Of a stretch of 64,000 bases of DNA, positions 18,019 to 25,911 are shown one piece after another. How positions within the stretch are numbered: position 1 is the first letter of the stretch; every line of letters begins with the position of its first letter. The translations under genes were made by a program, and so were the position numbers. The notes beneath the pieces were generated by a model that saw only the letters and a list, made by a program, of their open reading frames with translations, was not told the origin of the DNA and did not search any database. Source of the stretch: Ferdinandcohnia sp036962685 (GTDB taxonomy: Bacteria; Bacillota; Bacilli; Bacillales; Bacillaceae_L); the NCBI RefSeq assembly GCF_036962685.1, contig NZ_JBALOP010000055.1, positions 62,001-126,000 of the forward strand, read 5' to 3'.

Positions 18019-19377
18019 ATGATGAATACAAACCAATTATCAAATAACGCTACGGAAATTATCATCGGAATCGTGAGTCCTGAGGCATTAGTGAACGAAG
18101 TTATGAAAGCGCTTGAATCGTTTCCTAATTTCCAACCTTTCTTTCTTCATTCCACAGCATCCACGATTGATACAAAGGATATAGAAAATTTAATTAATAA
18201 GGTTGAAGTACTCCTCTTTATGGAATTCCCTACCTATTTGAAGGCCAAACAGCTTTTCAATTTTGCAATTCCAACCCATTATGTTCCGTTAATGGGTACT
18301 GGCCTTTATCGTTCATTATTTTTAATAGAAAATAAATATGATATTAGGCACTTGTCAATTGATACAGTTGAAGAGAAGTATATCCAACGGATTTTATATG
18401 AATTAGGCGAAACCAATTATGAATTTACATCCATTTCTCCATACAGCCAGAATAATTCATTCGAGGCGATTGTCCAATTTCACCAAGAAAATTTTCAAAA
18501 ACATAGATCCATTGCGATTACCGGTACTGAAGAAATTTCCCTAAGATTATCCGAATTAGGAGTACCGAACGAATGGGTTATACCTACATACCAAGACTTA
18601 ATTGTTTCTCTTGAGCGAGCACTGCTTGCAACAGAAGCACGCAAAAATAAAGAATCTCAAATTGTGTTTGGTATTATTGATATTGATAAATTTGATAAAG
18701 CTACAGAAAAATACACAACTGAACATGAAGTCCAATTATTTAAGTTAAAATTTCAACAAATGATGCTAAATTATACAAAACTACTTGATGGCCATCTGAT
18801 CAATTCAGGTGGTGAAGAATTTTCATTTATCACAACACGTGGTATCTTCGAACGAGAAACCCGTGGATATAAATTCATCCCATTATTAAACTCAGCAAAA
18901 ACAGAGTTAGGTGTATCCATTAGCATTGGTGTAGGATTTGGTCTCTCCGCTGCTGAAGCAGGTAGCCATGCAAGAATGGCCCTTCGTCAATCCAAAGAAT
19001 TAGGTGGCAATGTCTGCTACATCGTTCGTGAAGACCAAAGTGTCATCGGTCCAGTTGACATTATCACGGATACACAATATGAAAAATATGATCTATCCAT
19101 TACAGATGCTGAGTTACTTTATAAAGCTGAACAAGCAGGAATGTCAGCAGCATATATGACAAAGCTAATGGCTCGAGTAGCACGTCATAAAAAATATGAT
19201 TATACTGCTCAAGAGTTAGCTACCACCTTAAACATTACAACACGAAGCGCTCATCGAATTCTATTGAAGTGGATGGATGCCAACTTAGTCGATATTGTAG
19301 GCGAAGAAAAGATCACCTACAAAGGGAGACCAAGACGTATTTATCGACTTAGCTTTATCTTAGATGAAAAGGATTAA
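18019..19377 (+). CDS. novel regulator: PrpR-N-like sensor + GGEEF + winged helix
   Basis: About 452 residues. I place the start at ATG 18019 (or the next codon, 18022) because GGAG precedes them by 5 or 8 nt; the frame is open from 17998 but that ATG lies within operator B. Residues 1-195 look like a two-lobed Rossmann-like sensor (IIIGIVSPEALVNEVMKAL start), reminiscent of PrpR-N. Residues 205-350 match the GGDEF fold: IIDIDKFD (Asp 221/223), NSGGEEF at 262-268, SISIGVGFGL and ARMALRQSKELGGN. The guanine-binding FKxxND segment is replaced by FDKATEKYT, so cyclase activity is doubtful and ligand sensing possible. Residues 375-445 form a winged helix (YTAQELATTLNITTRSAHRILLKW is cut here to its core ELATTLNITTRSAHRI). 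Divergent from the operon, with shared operators around it; I infer it is the activator of the whole locus. I know no characterised homologue. Confidence 0.75.
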   Translation: MMNTNQLSNNATEIIIGIVSPEALVNEVMKALESFPNFQPFFLHSTASTIDTKDIENLINKVEVLLFMEFPTYLKAKQLFNFAIPTHYVPLMGTGLYRSLFLIENKYDIRHLSIDTVEEKYIQRILYELGETNYEFTSISPYSQNNSFEAIVQFHQENFQKHRSIAITGTEEISLRLSELGVPNEWVIPTYQDLIVSLERALLATEARKNKESQIVFGIIDIDKFDKATEKYTTEHEVQLFKLKFQQMMLNYTKLLDGHLINSGGEEFSFITTRGIFERETRGYKFIPLLNSAKTELGVSISIGVGFGLSAAEAGSHARMALRQSKELGGNVCYIVREDQSVIGPVDIITDTQYEKYDLSITDAELLYKAEQAGMSAAYMTKLMARVARHKKYDYTAQELATTLNITTRSAHRILLKWMDANLVDIVGEEKITYKGRPRRIYRLSFILDEKD

Positions 19378-19386
19378 AAGGAATGA

Positions 19387-19417
19387 AACGGCGGGAATTG
19401 CTTCACCCGCTGTTTTT
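19387..19417 (+). terminator. terminator of regulator gene
   Basis: AACGGCGGG and CCCGCTGTT (one G-T pair) with a 10-nt loop, followed by TTTTT. It lies between convergent genes and may also serve the minus-strand operon. Confidence 0.7.
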
Positions 19418-19441
19418 AAATGTGTCTTCTTGTTAACACAC

Positions 19442-20338
19442 CTATATGTATACCTTTCTCCCCGTCTCCCTGCTTTCATTTGCCGCTTCAATAAAACGAA
19501 TAATTTCATACGTTTCATGTAATGGTACTCTCGTTTTACTGTCCTTAAAAAAATCCAAAACATTCTCTAACAAACTTGCATAGAAGGGTTTTGAGGAGGA
19601 GTTTACTGATACATACTCACTACCTTTTTCAAAATGAACAATCGCACCGAAATCGCCATTTCCGCTTCGATTCCCTCTCACAGTGGAAAATCGACCATCT
19701 TCCCATTCTGTAACAATCAAATCAAAATCCAGATTGGACATAGACCGTACATGCTTCGCTCCCCCACCTAAAATCGTATAGAGCATTTCAATCGTATGAA
19801 TCCCATACCAAAAATAGCCTGGTTGGGTGTCAATTATCTCCATTGGTCCAAAGCAGTCCGCTCCTATTATTCTACCTTTATCCTTAATAGCAAGAACTTT
19901 AGTTAGACTTTCTGAAAACCGTAATGCTGAAGAACTCATAAGCGGCGTGTGATATTTCTCGGCAAGTTCCACCATTTCTGCAGCATCAGCACGATTTAAG
20001 CAAAATGGCTTATCAACGAAAATCGGTTTCTTAAATTGGCATATTTTGCTGACTTGATCAAGATGAACCCTTCCATCCACTGACTCTAATAAAATGGCAT
20101 CACATTGCTCTGCCACTTCTTCCATCGTATCAACGATTTGAACACCATATTGCTCCACTTCTTTCGTAATTGAGGCAATACGGGAATAACTTAACTCAAA
20201 ATCAGATGATTCGACTGGACAGGCCATAACTATCTTCCCACCCTCAATATAAAATGGGTGGGAAGAATCATTCAATAATTTTGTAAAAGCCGTTGCATGT
20301 GAAGTATCGAGGCCTATCATTCCTATTTTTAAATTCAC
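19442..20338 (-). CDS. Gfo/Idh/MocA oxidoreductase (third of three)
   Basis: 298 residues, GTG start at 20338 with AAGGAG upstream. The N-terminal GMIGLDTSHATAFTKLL replaces the usual GxGxxG loop, as in a subgroup of short Gfo/Idh proteins; FVDKPFCLNRADAAEMVEL carries the catalytic Lys block (DKP instead of EKP). The protein is shorter than its two paralogues. It is the last gene of the ABC importer operon, which suggests that it acts early on the imported sugar. Confidence 0.8.
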   Translation of the reverse strand: MNLKIGMIGLDTSHATAFTKLLNDSSHPFYIEGGKIVMACPVESSDFELSYSRIASITKEVEQYGVQIVDTMEEVAEQCDAILLESVDGRVHLDQVSKICQFKKPIFVDKPFCLNRADAAEMVELAEKYHTPLMSSSALRFSESLTKVLAIKDKGRIIGADCFGPMEIIDTQPGYFWYGIHTIEMLYTILGGGAKHVRSMSNLDFDLIVTEWEDGRFSTVRGNRSGNGDFGAIVHFEKGSEYVSVNSSSKPFYASLLENVLDFFKDSKTRVPLHETYEIIRFIEAANESRETGRKVYI

Positions 20339-20369
20339 ACTAAATTCACTCCTTAACGCAACAGGAAAC

Positions 20370-21176
20370 TTATTTTAGACCTGAAAGCTGTATACCTTCT
20401 GTAAAGTACTTCTGGAAGAATAAGAAGATTAAGAATGTCGGTATAAATGAGAGTGTGGCCCCAGCCATTTCAATACCGAAGTTTCCTTCTTTGCTCAATG
20501 TTGAAGCTAGACCTACAGTGATTGGGTACATCTTTTCATTTGTCATATAAATTAACGGCTGAAATAAATCATTCCAGTTACTTACAAACGCAAACGTTCC
20601 AACAGTTGCGATTGATGGAAATGCTAGAGGCATATAAATTTTGCGAAACACTTGAAAGTCATTGGCCCCATCCATACGTGCAGCTTCATCCAACTCCATA
20701 GGAATTCCTTGCATGAATTGGCGAACTAAAAATACACCCATAATTGCCCAAAGTTCCGGAACAATCAATGATTGGTATTCATTAATCCAACCAAATTTAG
20801 AAAACATGATAAATTTTGGAATGATAAGGAGTTGGGAAGGAATCATAATGACGGCCATGAACGTCCAGAAAATAAATTCCCTTCCGATAAATTGCTTTCT
20901 TGCGAAAATATATCCGAGTAACCCTGCGAAAAACATTTGTGAAAAGACTGGGATAATTGTGATTACGACAGAGTTAAAAATCCATCTTAAGAAATTATCG
21001 TTACGAAATAGGTACGTAAAGTTATTTATTGACACACTATCTGGAATCCAAAATAAGGGATCCATCGCTGCATAGGTCGTTTCTTTAAGGGAACTTAATA
21101 CCATGATCAAAAATGGCAGAAGAAAGCAAAATCCCAAGAAGTACATGACAAGATATTTTAATATTTTTTTTAACAA
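20370..21176 (-). CDS. carbohydrate ABC transporter permease (MalG type)
   Basis: 268 residues, six predicted membrane segments. The EAA loop LDEAARMDGANDFQVFRKIY, which contacts the ATPase, lies near residues 160-180. TTG start at 21176 with AAGGGAG 10 nt upstream. Works with the permease and lipoprotein encoded just upstream. No ATPase gene is present nearby, so a shared MsmX-type ATPase encoded elsewhere is likely, as in other Bacillus sugar importers. Confidence 0.9.
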   Translation of the reverse strand: MLKKILKYLVMYFLGFCFLLPFLIMVLSSLKETTYAAMDPLFWIPDSVSINNFTYLFRNDNFLRWIFNSVVITIIPVFSQMFFAGLLGYIFARKQFIGREFIFWTFMAVIMIPSQLLIIPKFIMFSKFGWINEYQSLIVPELWAIMGVFLVRQFMQGIPMELDEAARMDGANDFQVFRKIYMPLAFPSIATVGTFAFVSNWNDLFQPLIYMTNEKMYPITVGLASTLSKEGNFGIEMAGATLSFIPTFLIFLFFQKYFTEGIQLSGLK

Positions 21177-21209
21177 GTTCGTTCATCTCCCTTACAATCA
21201 CGCTCTCCT

Positions 21210-22166
21210 TTAATAAATACCTTGATCCTTTCCAAAATATTTTTTCTGAATAAGCGAAATGATTAAGATTATCGCAAATAATACATAAGATAAAACGGCT
21301 GCATAACTAAAGTTCAAATTCGTGAATCCTAATTGATATAGATAAAATACAATTGTACTTGTCGAGAAGTTTGGTCCCCCGTTCGTTAATAAAAATGCAG
21401 AGTCAAAGATCTGGAACGAACCAATTGTTGTAATGATTAACACATAAAAATGAATCGGTTTTAATAATGGGAAAGTAATCATCCAAAAGGATTTTAACGG
21501 TGAAGCACCATCGATTTTTGCGGCTTCATACATATCTTTTGGTATGGACTGTAGCCCTGCAAAATAATAGATCATTGTACTTCCAGAGACTTTGAAAATA
21601 CTCAAACCTGCCAATACAATCAGGGCTTGTGACGAATCAGATAAAAACAATTGGGCATCAACACCCAAAAAGCTAAGCAAGTAGTTAATAAATCCTGATT
21701 TCGTTCCTGAAAATAGCCATTCCCAAATACCTGCTACTACAACAAATGATGTAACAACAGGTAGGAAAAAGATCCCTTTAAAAAATTTTGTAAATCGAAT
21801 TCCTGATTTAATGACGAGCGCTAAAATCAAACCAAGTGCCATTGTCGGAAGTATATAATAGAAGGAAAATAATACAGTGTTCCAAATTGATTTCAAAGCA
21901 ATCTCATCTTGAAACAATTGCTTCCAGTTTCGTAATCCCACAAACTCAGAAGTACCAATAATTCGATAATTAAGAAACGTTAATATGAAACTATAAATAA
22001 ATGGAATGACTTGAAAGATTAAAAAATGGATTAAGACTGGAGTCAGTACAATATAGACAAGACCATTTCTTTTCCATTCATCTTTCAACCTTTTCTTTAA
22101 AGGAGGCTTGACCTTTTTTACATTTGTTAGAGGTACTTTGTTATGAGTTTCTATAACCTTTTCCAA
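21210..22166 (-). CDS. carbohydrate ABC transporter permease (MalF type)
   Basis: 318 residues with a cytoplasmic N-terminus (about 35 residues, rich in Lys) and six membrane segments. EAA loop MYEAAKIDGASPLKSFWMIT near residues 210-229. TTG start at 22166 preceded by AAGGTGATA. It is 100 bp downstream of the binding-protein gene, with a stable hairpin between them. Confidence 0.9.
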   Translation of the reverse strand: MEKVIETHNKVPLTNVKKVKPPLKKRLKDEWKRNGLVYIVLTPVLIHFLIFQVIPFIYSFILTFLNYRIIGTSEFVGLRNWKQLFQDEIALKSIWNTVLFSFYYILPTMALGLILALVIKSGIRFTKFFKGIFFLPVVTSFVVVAGIWEWLFSGTKSGFINYLLSFLGVDAQLFLSDSSQALIVLAGLSIFKVSGSTMIYYFAGLQSIPKDMYEAAKIDGASPLKSFWMITFPLLKPIHFYVLIITTIGSFQIFDSAFLLTNGGPNFSTSTIVFYLYQLGFTNLNFSYAAVLSYVLFAIILIISLIQKKYFGKDQGIY

Positions 22167-22215
22167 GCTATCACCTTATTTCTTTTTTTGATTAACAATG
22201 CATGATTTAATAAAT

Positions 22216-22249
22216 AGAGAGTTTTATTCACCAAGGAATAAAACTCTCT
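22216..22249 (-). terminator. intra-operon hairpin after binding-protein gene
   Basis: A perfect 14-bp stem (AGAGAGTTTTATTC / GAATAAAACTCTCT) with a 6-nt loop, without a long U-run on the minus strand. Such hairpins behind a binding-protein gene commonly protect its mRNA or partly terminate transcription, keeping the lipoprotein in excess over the permeases. Confidence 0.6.
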
Positions 22250-22266
22250 TAATAAGAAGCATTGGT

Positions 22267-23535
22267 TTACGGCTTCGCTAATTCAGCTTCAATTTTTTCA
22301 GCTGCTGCATCTGCGGCTTCTTTAGGAGTTTTTTCTCCAGCCATCATGGCTTGTATTTCAGCCTGAATAAATGGCATGATTGCACGACCTTTTGGATGAA
22401 TTACGCCAGGTAATGCGTATTGTGTATATTGCGCTAACTGACTCATATATTCATTTGAATCAAAGATATCCTTTGCCTCTTCTTGTACTGGGATGTATTG
22501 GGTTACCGTATTAAAGACACGTTGATTTTCTGCATTTGTAACAGCCTTAACAAATTCCGCTGCTGCGTCAGGGTTGTCACTATTGGATGGTACGACAAAC
22601 ATTCCAGTTGTACCGTATGTTAATTGCTTTTCACCAGTTAATGGTGGTGCAATTGCAAAGTCAAAGTCTCCTTCTTTTTCTAACATTGTAATGCTAATTC
22701 CAGATCCAAGTTGTGCCAATATTTTTCCACCGAACCATAATTCATCTTGTGTGGTTGCTGTAATAGAATCCTCTGGAAGATATCCTTTTTGATAGAAATT
22801 GTTAATCATCTCGAACGCTTTCAAACTTTCTGAGCTATTGATCAACACTTCATTGTCCTCTGTTACAACATCTCCTCCAGCTTGCCAAATCCATGGATAG
22901 ATTGTTCCGTTCATGGAACCTCCACCTAAATAATTTAATGCATAGAAATCTTTTTCTTTTGCTTTAGCAGCCCAAGCTTCAAACTCTTCCCATGTTTTTG
23001 GGAGATTTGCTGGATCTTCACCTATTGCTTTAACGACGTCTAGATTATAGATGAATGTATACGCTTCTTGTAAAACTGGCAATCCGTACTTCTTACCCTT
23101 CCAAGTTGTAGCCGTTAGTGCTGTATCAACGTAACCTTCAAGATCTGATTCGTCTAAATATGGATCCAATTCATGCAACATTCCTACATCTGCATATTGT
23201 GGCATTTGGTCAGGAATAGCATAGAAAACATCTGGTCCATTGTTAGCGGCTAGTGCTGTTAGTACTTTTTGATCTCGGTTAGCCCAAGGAATTGTTTCAA
23301 TATTAACCTTTACATCGGGAAACTCTTCATTGTAATTTGCAGTGATTTCTTTCCACATTTCCTCTTCCTTTGTTGCATCAGCTGTATAAGGATGCACCCA
23401 AACAGTTATTTCACCATCAACTTTACCTGAATCTTTCCCTTTATCTGGAGTTGTTGACGAATCATCACTACAAGCCGAAAGAAGTAAACTACCTGAAAGC
23501 AATAAAGCCATGAACGAAAAACGTTTCTTTTTCAT
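22267..23535 (-). CDS. sugar-binding lipoprotein of ABC importer
   Basis: 422 residues. Lipoprotein signal peptide with lipobox LSAC (Cys 22), then a Ser/Asp-rich linker and a family-1 solute-binding fold (GEITVWVHPYTADATKEEEM, ANNGPDVFYAIPDQM, LLQ-type hinge). It should bind an oligosaccharide at the outer face of the membrane and pass it to the permeases downstream. The ribosome binding site (GGGGG, 10 nt away) is modest. Expression is predicted from promoter D and cre box 23661-23674. Confidence 0.92.
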   Translation of the reverse strand: MKKKRFSFMALLLSGSLLLSACSDDSSTTPDKGKDSGKVDGEITVWVHPYTADATKEEEMWKEITANYNEEFPDVKVNIETIPWANRDQKVLTALAANNGPDVFYAIPDQMPQYADVGMLHELDPYLDESDLEGYVDTALTATTWKGKKYGLPVLQEAYTFIYNLDVVKAIGEDPANLPKTWEEFEAWAAKAKEKDFYALNYLGGGSMNGTIYPWIWQAGGDVVTEDNEVLINSSESLKAFEMINNFYQKGYLPEDSITATTQDELWFGGKILAQLGSGISITMLEKEGDFDFAIAPPLTGEKQLTYGTTGMFVVPSNSDNPDAAAEFVKAVTNAENQRVFNTVTQYIPVQEEAKDIFDSNEYMSQLAQYTQYALPGVIHPKGRAIMPFIQAEIQAMMAGEKTPKEAADAAAEKIEAELAKP

Positions 23536-23660
23536 CTACGAATTACCCCCTATTAAGTTCATTAATAAAATTTTTTTAGCTAAAAACCTTCCAATTTATC
23601 GTTGTTTTTCCATCCCCCCTTTTAAACTGCTACCTTTCTTTGACTGAAAATACTCATAAT

Positions 23661-23674
23661 TGGAAGCGGTAACA
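23661..23674. promoter_or_regulatory. cre box of ABC importer operon
   Basis: TGGAAGCGGTAACA matches the CcpA consensus at 13 of 14 positions and lies between promoter D and the lipoprotein gene, a roadblock position. Confidence 0.6.
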
Positions 23675-23719
23675 ACGGATATTAAAAAAATATGGAGCTT
23701 CTCTTGCTTGATATCTCTT

Positions 23720-23768
23720 ATTCTAGTTTGTTTGGCATATTGTGACAAGTCTATTAAAGGTCTTTAAT
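23720..23768 (-). promoter_or_regulatory. ABC importer promoter with regulator site D
   Basis: Minus-strand reading: TATTAAAGAC, CT, TTAATAGAC, -35 TTGTCA (23743-23748), 17-bp spacer, -10 TAGAAT (23720-23725). This is one of the best copies of the shared element. Start point about 180 nt upstream of the lipoprotein ATG. Confidence 0.75.
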
Positions 23769-23810
23769 AGGAAATGAAATTTAATTTAGTTCCTATACAA
23801 AACATTATGC

Positions 23811-24893
23811 TTACACATAGTTCCATCCTTGTGGAAATGGAAATGAAATCGGAAAAATATCCTTTACATCTAAATCACCAATTTTGTTCCCTTTTAAGAT
23901 TAACTCTTCGATGTCATGATTACTCATGATAACAGAGTATCCTTTAAATGTAAGGCGCTTATTGTTCTTATCTACTGTTGATATTTCTAGCTTTCCTTGC
24001 AAATATGGGCCTAGTTGGTTTAACAATACATCCAAATTCATAATCTTCATTGTTCCTGGATATGTTTGTTCTACCTTTTCCAGTAAGGAGTCAAGTTTTT
24101 GAACAAGGTCCCTTTCAAAGGTAGGTAGGTTCAATACCAATGAATCTAGTCCATATGTAAATGCTTCTGATAGTAGGGTAAGGATTGCTACTGGATCTCC
24201 TCCCCATTCGATCACGCGAGAGTCCACCGAATCTTGGTCATGGTATGGTAACCCGAATACTAAAAAAGCTTTTATTTCATGGTTCTCTTCAGCTACAAGG
24301 ACCTTATGCTTCATTTTAAAAATACTCGCGAACCCAGCAGCCTTATTAAGCTGAGCCATTTCATAAATTGTTTGTTCATAACGTACTTGTCGATTATGGC
24401 TTAGATTTCTCAGTTGAAACCAATCATAAGGACCCAGCTCGCGTACTAAATAAGACTTGTTAGATGCAAGATCCCCTTTCCTAATCTTATATTGATTCAT
24501 TTTCCCATAGAAAGTACAACCTTGCTTAATATAAATTGGTAAATCACCAGAAATAAATAGAACGGATGCGCCAGACTTATTCACATGTTCAAAAATCATT
24601 TCTAAAAGTGTATTAGCTAATCCTTGTCTCCGGTAAGAAGGTTCCGTACAAACAGCACCAATTGAATAAGCCTGTACCTCAGCATCTCCAATATGTAGAA
24701 CAGATGGAACTAATCCAATAAATGAAACTAGTTGATCATCCATAAAGGCACCATAGGATTGGTTTAATGCAGAAGAGAAAACTTGTGGGAAAGCAACTCC
24801 CATTGACACATGCCCTTCTTTACGAAAAACCTTATCCGCTAAATCAATTGCCTGTTGAAAGTCATTTTCTTCTAATAAGCGGTATTCAACCAT
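23811..24893 (-). CDS. GNAT-family acetyltransferase, Eis-like layout
   Basis: 360 residues; ATG 24893 with GAGGTGG upstream. The N-terminal half is a GNAT domain with acetyl-CoA loop SYRRQGLANTLLEMI near residues 86-100 (Q/RxxGxG/A type). The C-terminal 200 residues form a second GNAT-like or sterol-carrier-like part, as in Eis-type proteins. It is likely to acetylate an amine. Promoter C with a complete copy of the regulator element and a perfect cre box stands before it, so it is probably part of the glycan regulon; an amino-sugar substrate is a possibility, not shown. Confidence 0.8.
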   Translation of the reverse strand: MVEYRLLEENDFQQAIDLADKVFRKEGHVSMGVAFPQVFSSALNQSYGAFMDDQLVSFIGLVPSVLHIGDAEVQAYSIGAVCTEPSYRRQGLANTLLEMIFEHVNKSGASVLFISGDLPIYIKQGCTFYGKMNQYKIRKGDLASNKSYLVRELGPYDWFQLRNLSHNRQVRYEQTIYEMAQLNKAAGFASIFKMKHKVLVAEENHEIKAFLVFGLPYHDQDSVDSRVIEWGGDPVAILTLLSEAFTYGLDSLVLNLPTFERDLVQKLDSLLEKVEQTYPGTMKIMNLDVLLNQLGPYLQGKLEISTVDKNNKRLTFKGYSVIMSNHDIEELILKGNKIGDLDVKDIFPISFPFPQGWNYV

Positions 24894-24948
24894 TTGTCCA
24901 CCTCATCTCTGAAAATTGTTAAATTGGAATCGTCATATCTCCCAAAAA

Positions 24949-24962
24949 TGAAATCGCTAACA
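24949..24962. promoter_or_regulatory. perfect cre box upstream of GNAT gene
   Basis: TGAAATCGCTAACA fits TGWAANCGNTNWCA at all 14 positions. It lies in the transcribed leader, about 45 nt after the inferred start point of promoter C. Confidence 0.7.
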
Positions 24963-25009
24963 TTCAATTCATGTTATAATACAACTAAACTAGCTATGAC
25001 TTAATTTCT

Positions 25010-25058
25010 ATTTTATTTTATTTTCAATAAGTGACAAGTCTATTAATTGTCTTTAAAT
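25010..25058 (-). promoter_or_regulatory. GNAT promoter with regulator site C
   Basis: Minus-strand reading: TATTTAAAGAC, AA, TTAATAGAC, -35 TTGTCA (25032-25037), 16-bp spacer, -10 TAAAAT (25010-25015). The orientation points at the GNAT gene, but the site also lies 36 bp upstream of yesL-like DUF624 gene on the other strand and could affect it. Confidence 0.7.
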
Positions 25059-25093
25059 AGGTTCAGATCAATTTTTTACATCTTTTGTGAAAT

Positions 25094-25726
25094 GTGGTGA
25101 TTTATTTGGGTGGCTGGGAGAAATTTAATACCTTTGCGATTTGGATGTTGAAGATAGCTTATATCAATATGCTGTGGATTGGTTTTACGATATTGGGATT
25201 AGGAGTGTTTGGTCTGTTCCCTTCGACGGGTGCAATGTTTACCATTACTCAAAAATGGATTCGTAAAGAACCTGCTGAGAAGATCTTTCATACGTTTTGG
25301 AATGCCTATAAAAAGGAATTCATTTTACTTAATAAATATGGCTTATTTTTTATTCTCATTGGTTATGTATTAGTTTATGACTTTATGTTTGTACAAAAGA
25401 ATATAGATAAATTACAATTGCTGTTTCCAGTTCTTTTGTTTTTGGCAATTTCGTATATTGTAACTTTATTGTATTTCTTTCCTGTATACACACAATTTGA
25501 AATGAAATTCTTTCAATATATTAAACAATCCTTTTTGATTGCTGCTAGTTCCCTATTAGAAACCATACTTATTTTGACAGCATGTATGCTTGTCGGCGTA
25601 CTCATTAATCTTATACCAGGGCTGATACCGTTTTTTACAGGAAGTGTAATAGCAATTGTTATTACATGGTGTAGTAACCGCGCCCTTTTCAAAATTAATC
25701 AAAAAAAAAAGATAGTCACCTATTAA
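25094..25726 (+). CDS. YesL-like membrane protein (DUF624)
   Basis: About 210 residues with five or six hydrophobic segments and the DUF624 N-terminal pattern (WMLKIAYINMLWIGFTILGLGVFGLFPSTG, shown only in part: LWIGFTILGLGVFGLFPSTG). DUF624 proteins accompany ABC importers for plant or host glycans in Bacillales; their role is unknown. The start is weak: GTG 25094 has no good site, whereas TTG 25106 follows GGTGA by 5 nt. It runs divergently from the GNAT gene. A TATAAT at 24975-24980 might be its -10, without a clear -35. Confidence 0.8.
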   Translation: MVIYLGGWEKFNTFAIWMLKIAYINMLWIGFTILGLGVFGLFPSTGAMFTITQKWIRKEPAEKIFHTFWNAYKKEFILLNKYGLFFILIGYVLVYDFMFVQKNIDKLQLLFPVLLFLAISYIVTLLYFFPVYTQFEMKFFQYIKQSFLIAASSLLETILILTACMLVGVLINLIPGLIPFFTGSVIAIVITWCSNRALFKINQKKKIVTY

Positions 25727-25743
25727 CTATCAAAAAGTCAATC

Positions 25744-25776
25744 AAGAGTGTCGATATCTTTAGACACTCTTTTTTG
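25744..25776 (+). terminator. terminator of DUF624 gene
   Basis: AAGAGTGTC and GACACTCTT with a 10-nt loop followed by TTTTTGT, 18 bp after the stop codon. Confidence 0.8.
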
Positions 25777-25807
25777 TGTGCATGTTATCACTTTCATTCG
25801 TTAAGGG

Positions 25808-25856
25808 ACTTAAAGTCCGTTAAAAGTCTTGATTATTCCAATTATTCTTTTAAACT
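25808..25856 (+). promoter_or_regulatory. FAD-oxidoreductase promoter with regulator site F
   Basis: Plus-strand reading: CTTAAAGTC, CG, TTAAAAGTC, -35 TTGATT (25829-25834), 16-bp spacer, -10 TAAACT (25851-25856). It keeps the spacing and position of sites A, C, D and E but has GTC instead of GAC in each half-site. Confidence 0.55.
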
Positions 25857-25868
25857 TTAAAGTAGCCT

Positions 25869-25882
25869 TGAAAGGGTTATCA
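25869..25882. promoter_or_regulatory. weak cre-like box before FAD oxidoreductase
   Basis: TGAAAGGGTTATCA matches the consensus at 13 of 14 positions, but the mismatch is in the central CG, which is usually needed. It sits between promoter F and the gene. Confidence 0.3.
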
Positions 25883-25911
25883 TTATGTGCTCATCTAAGG
25901 AGGATATCAAA

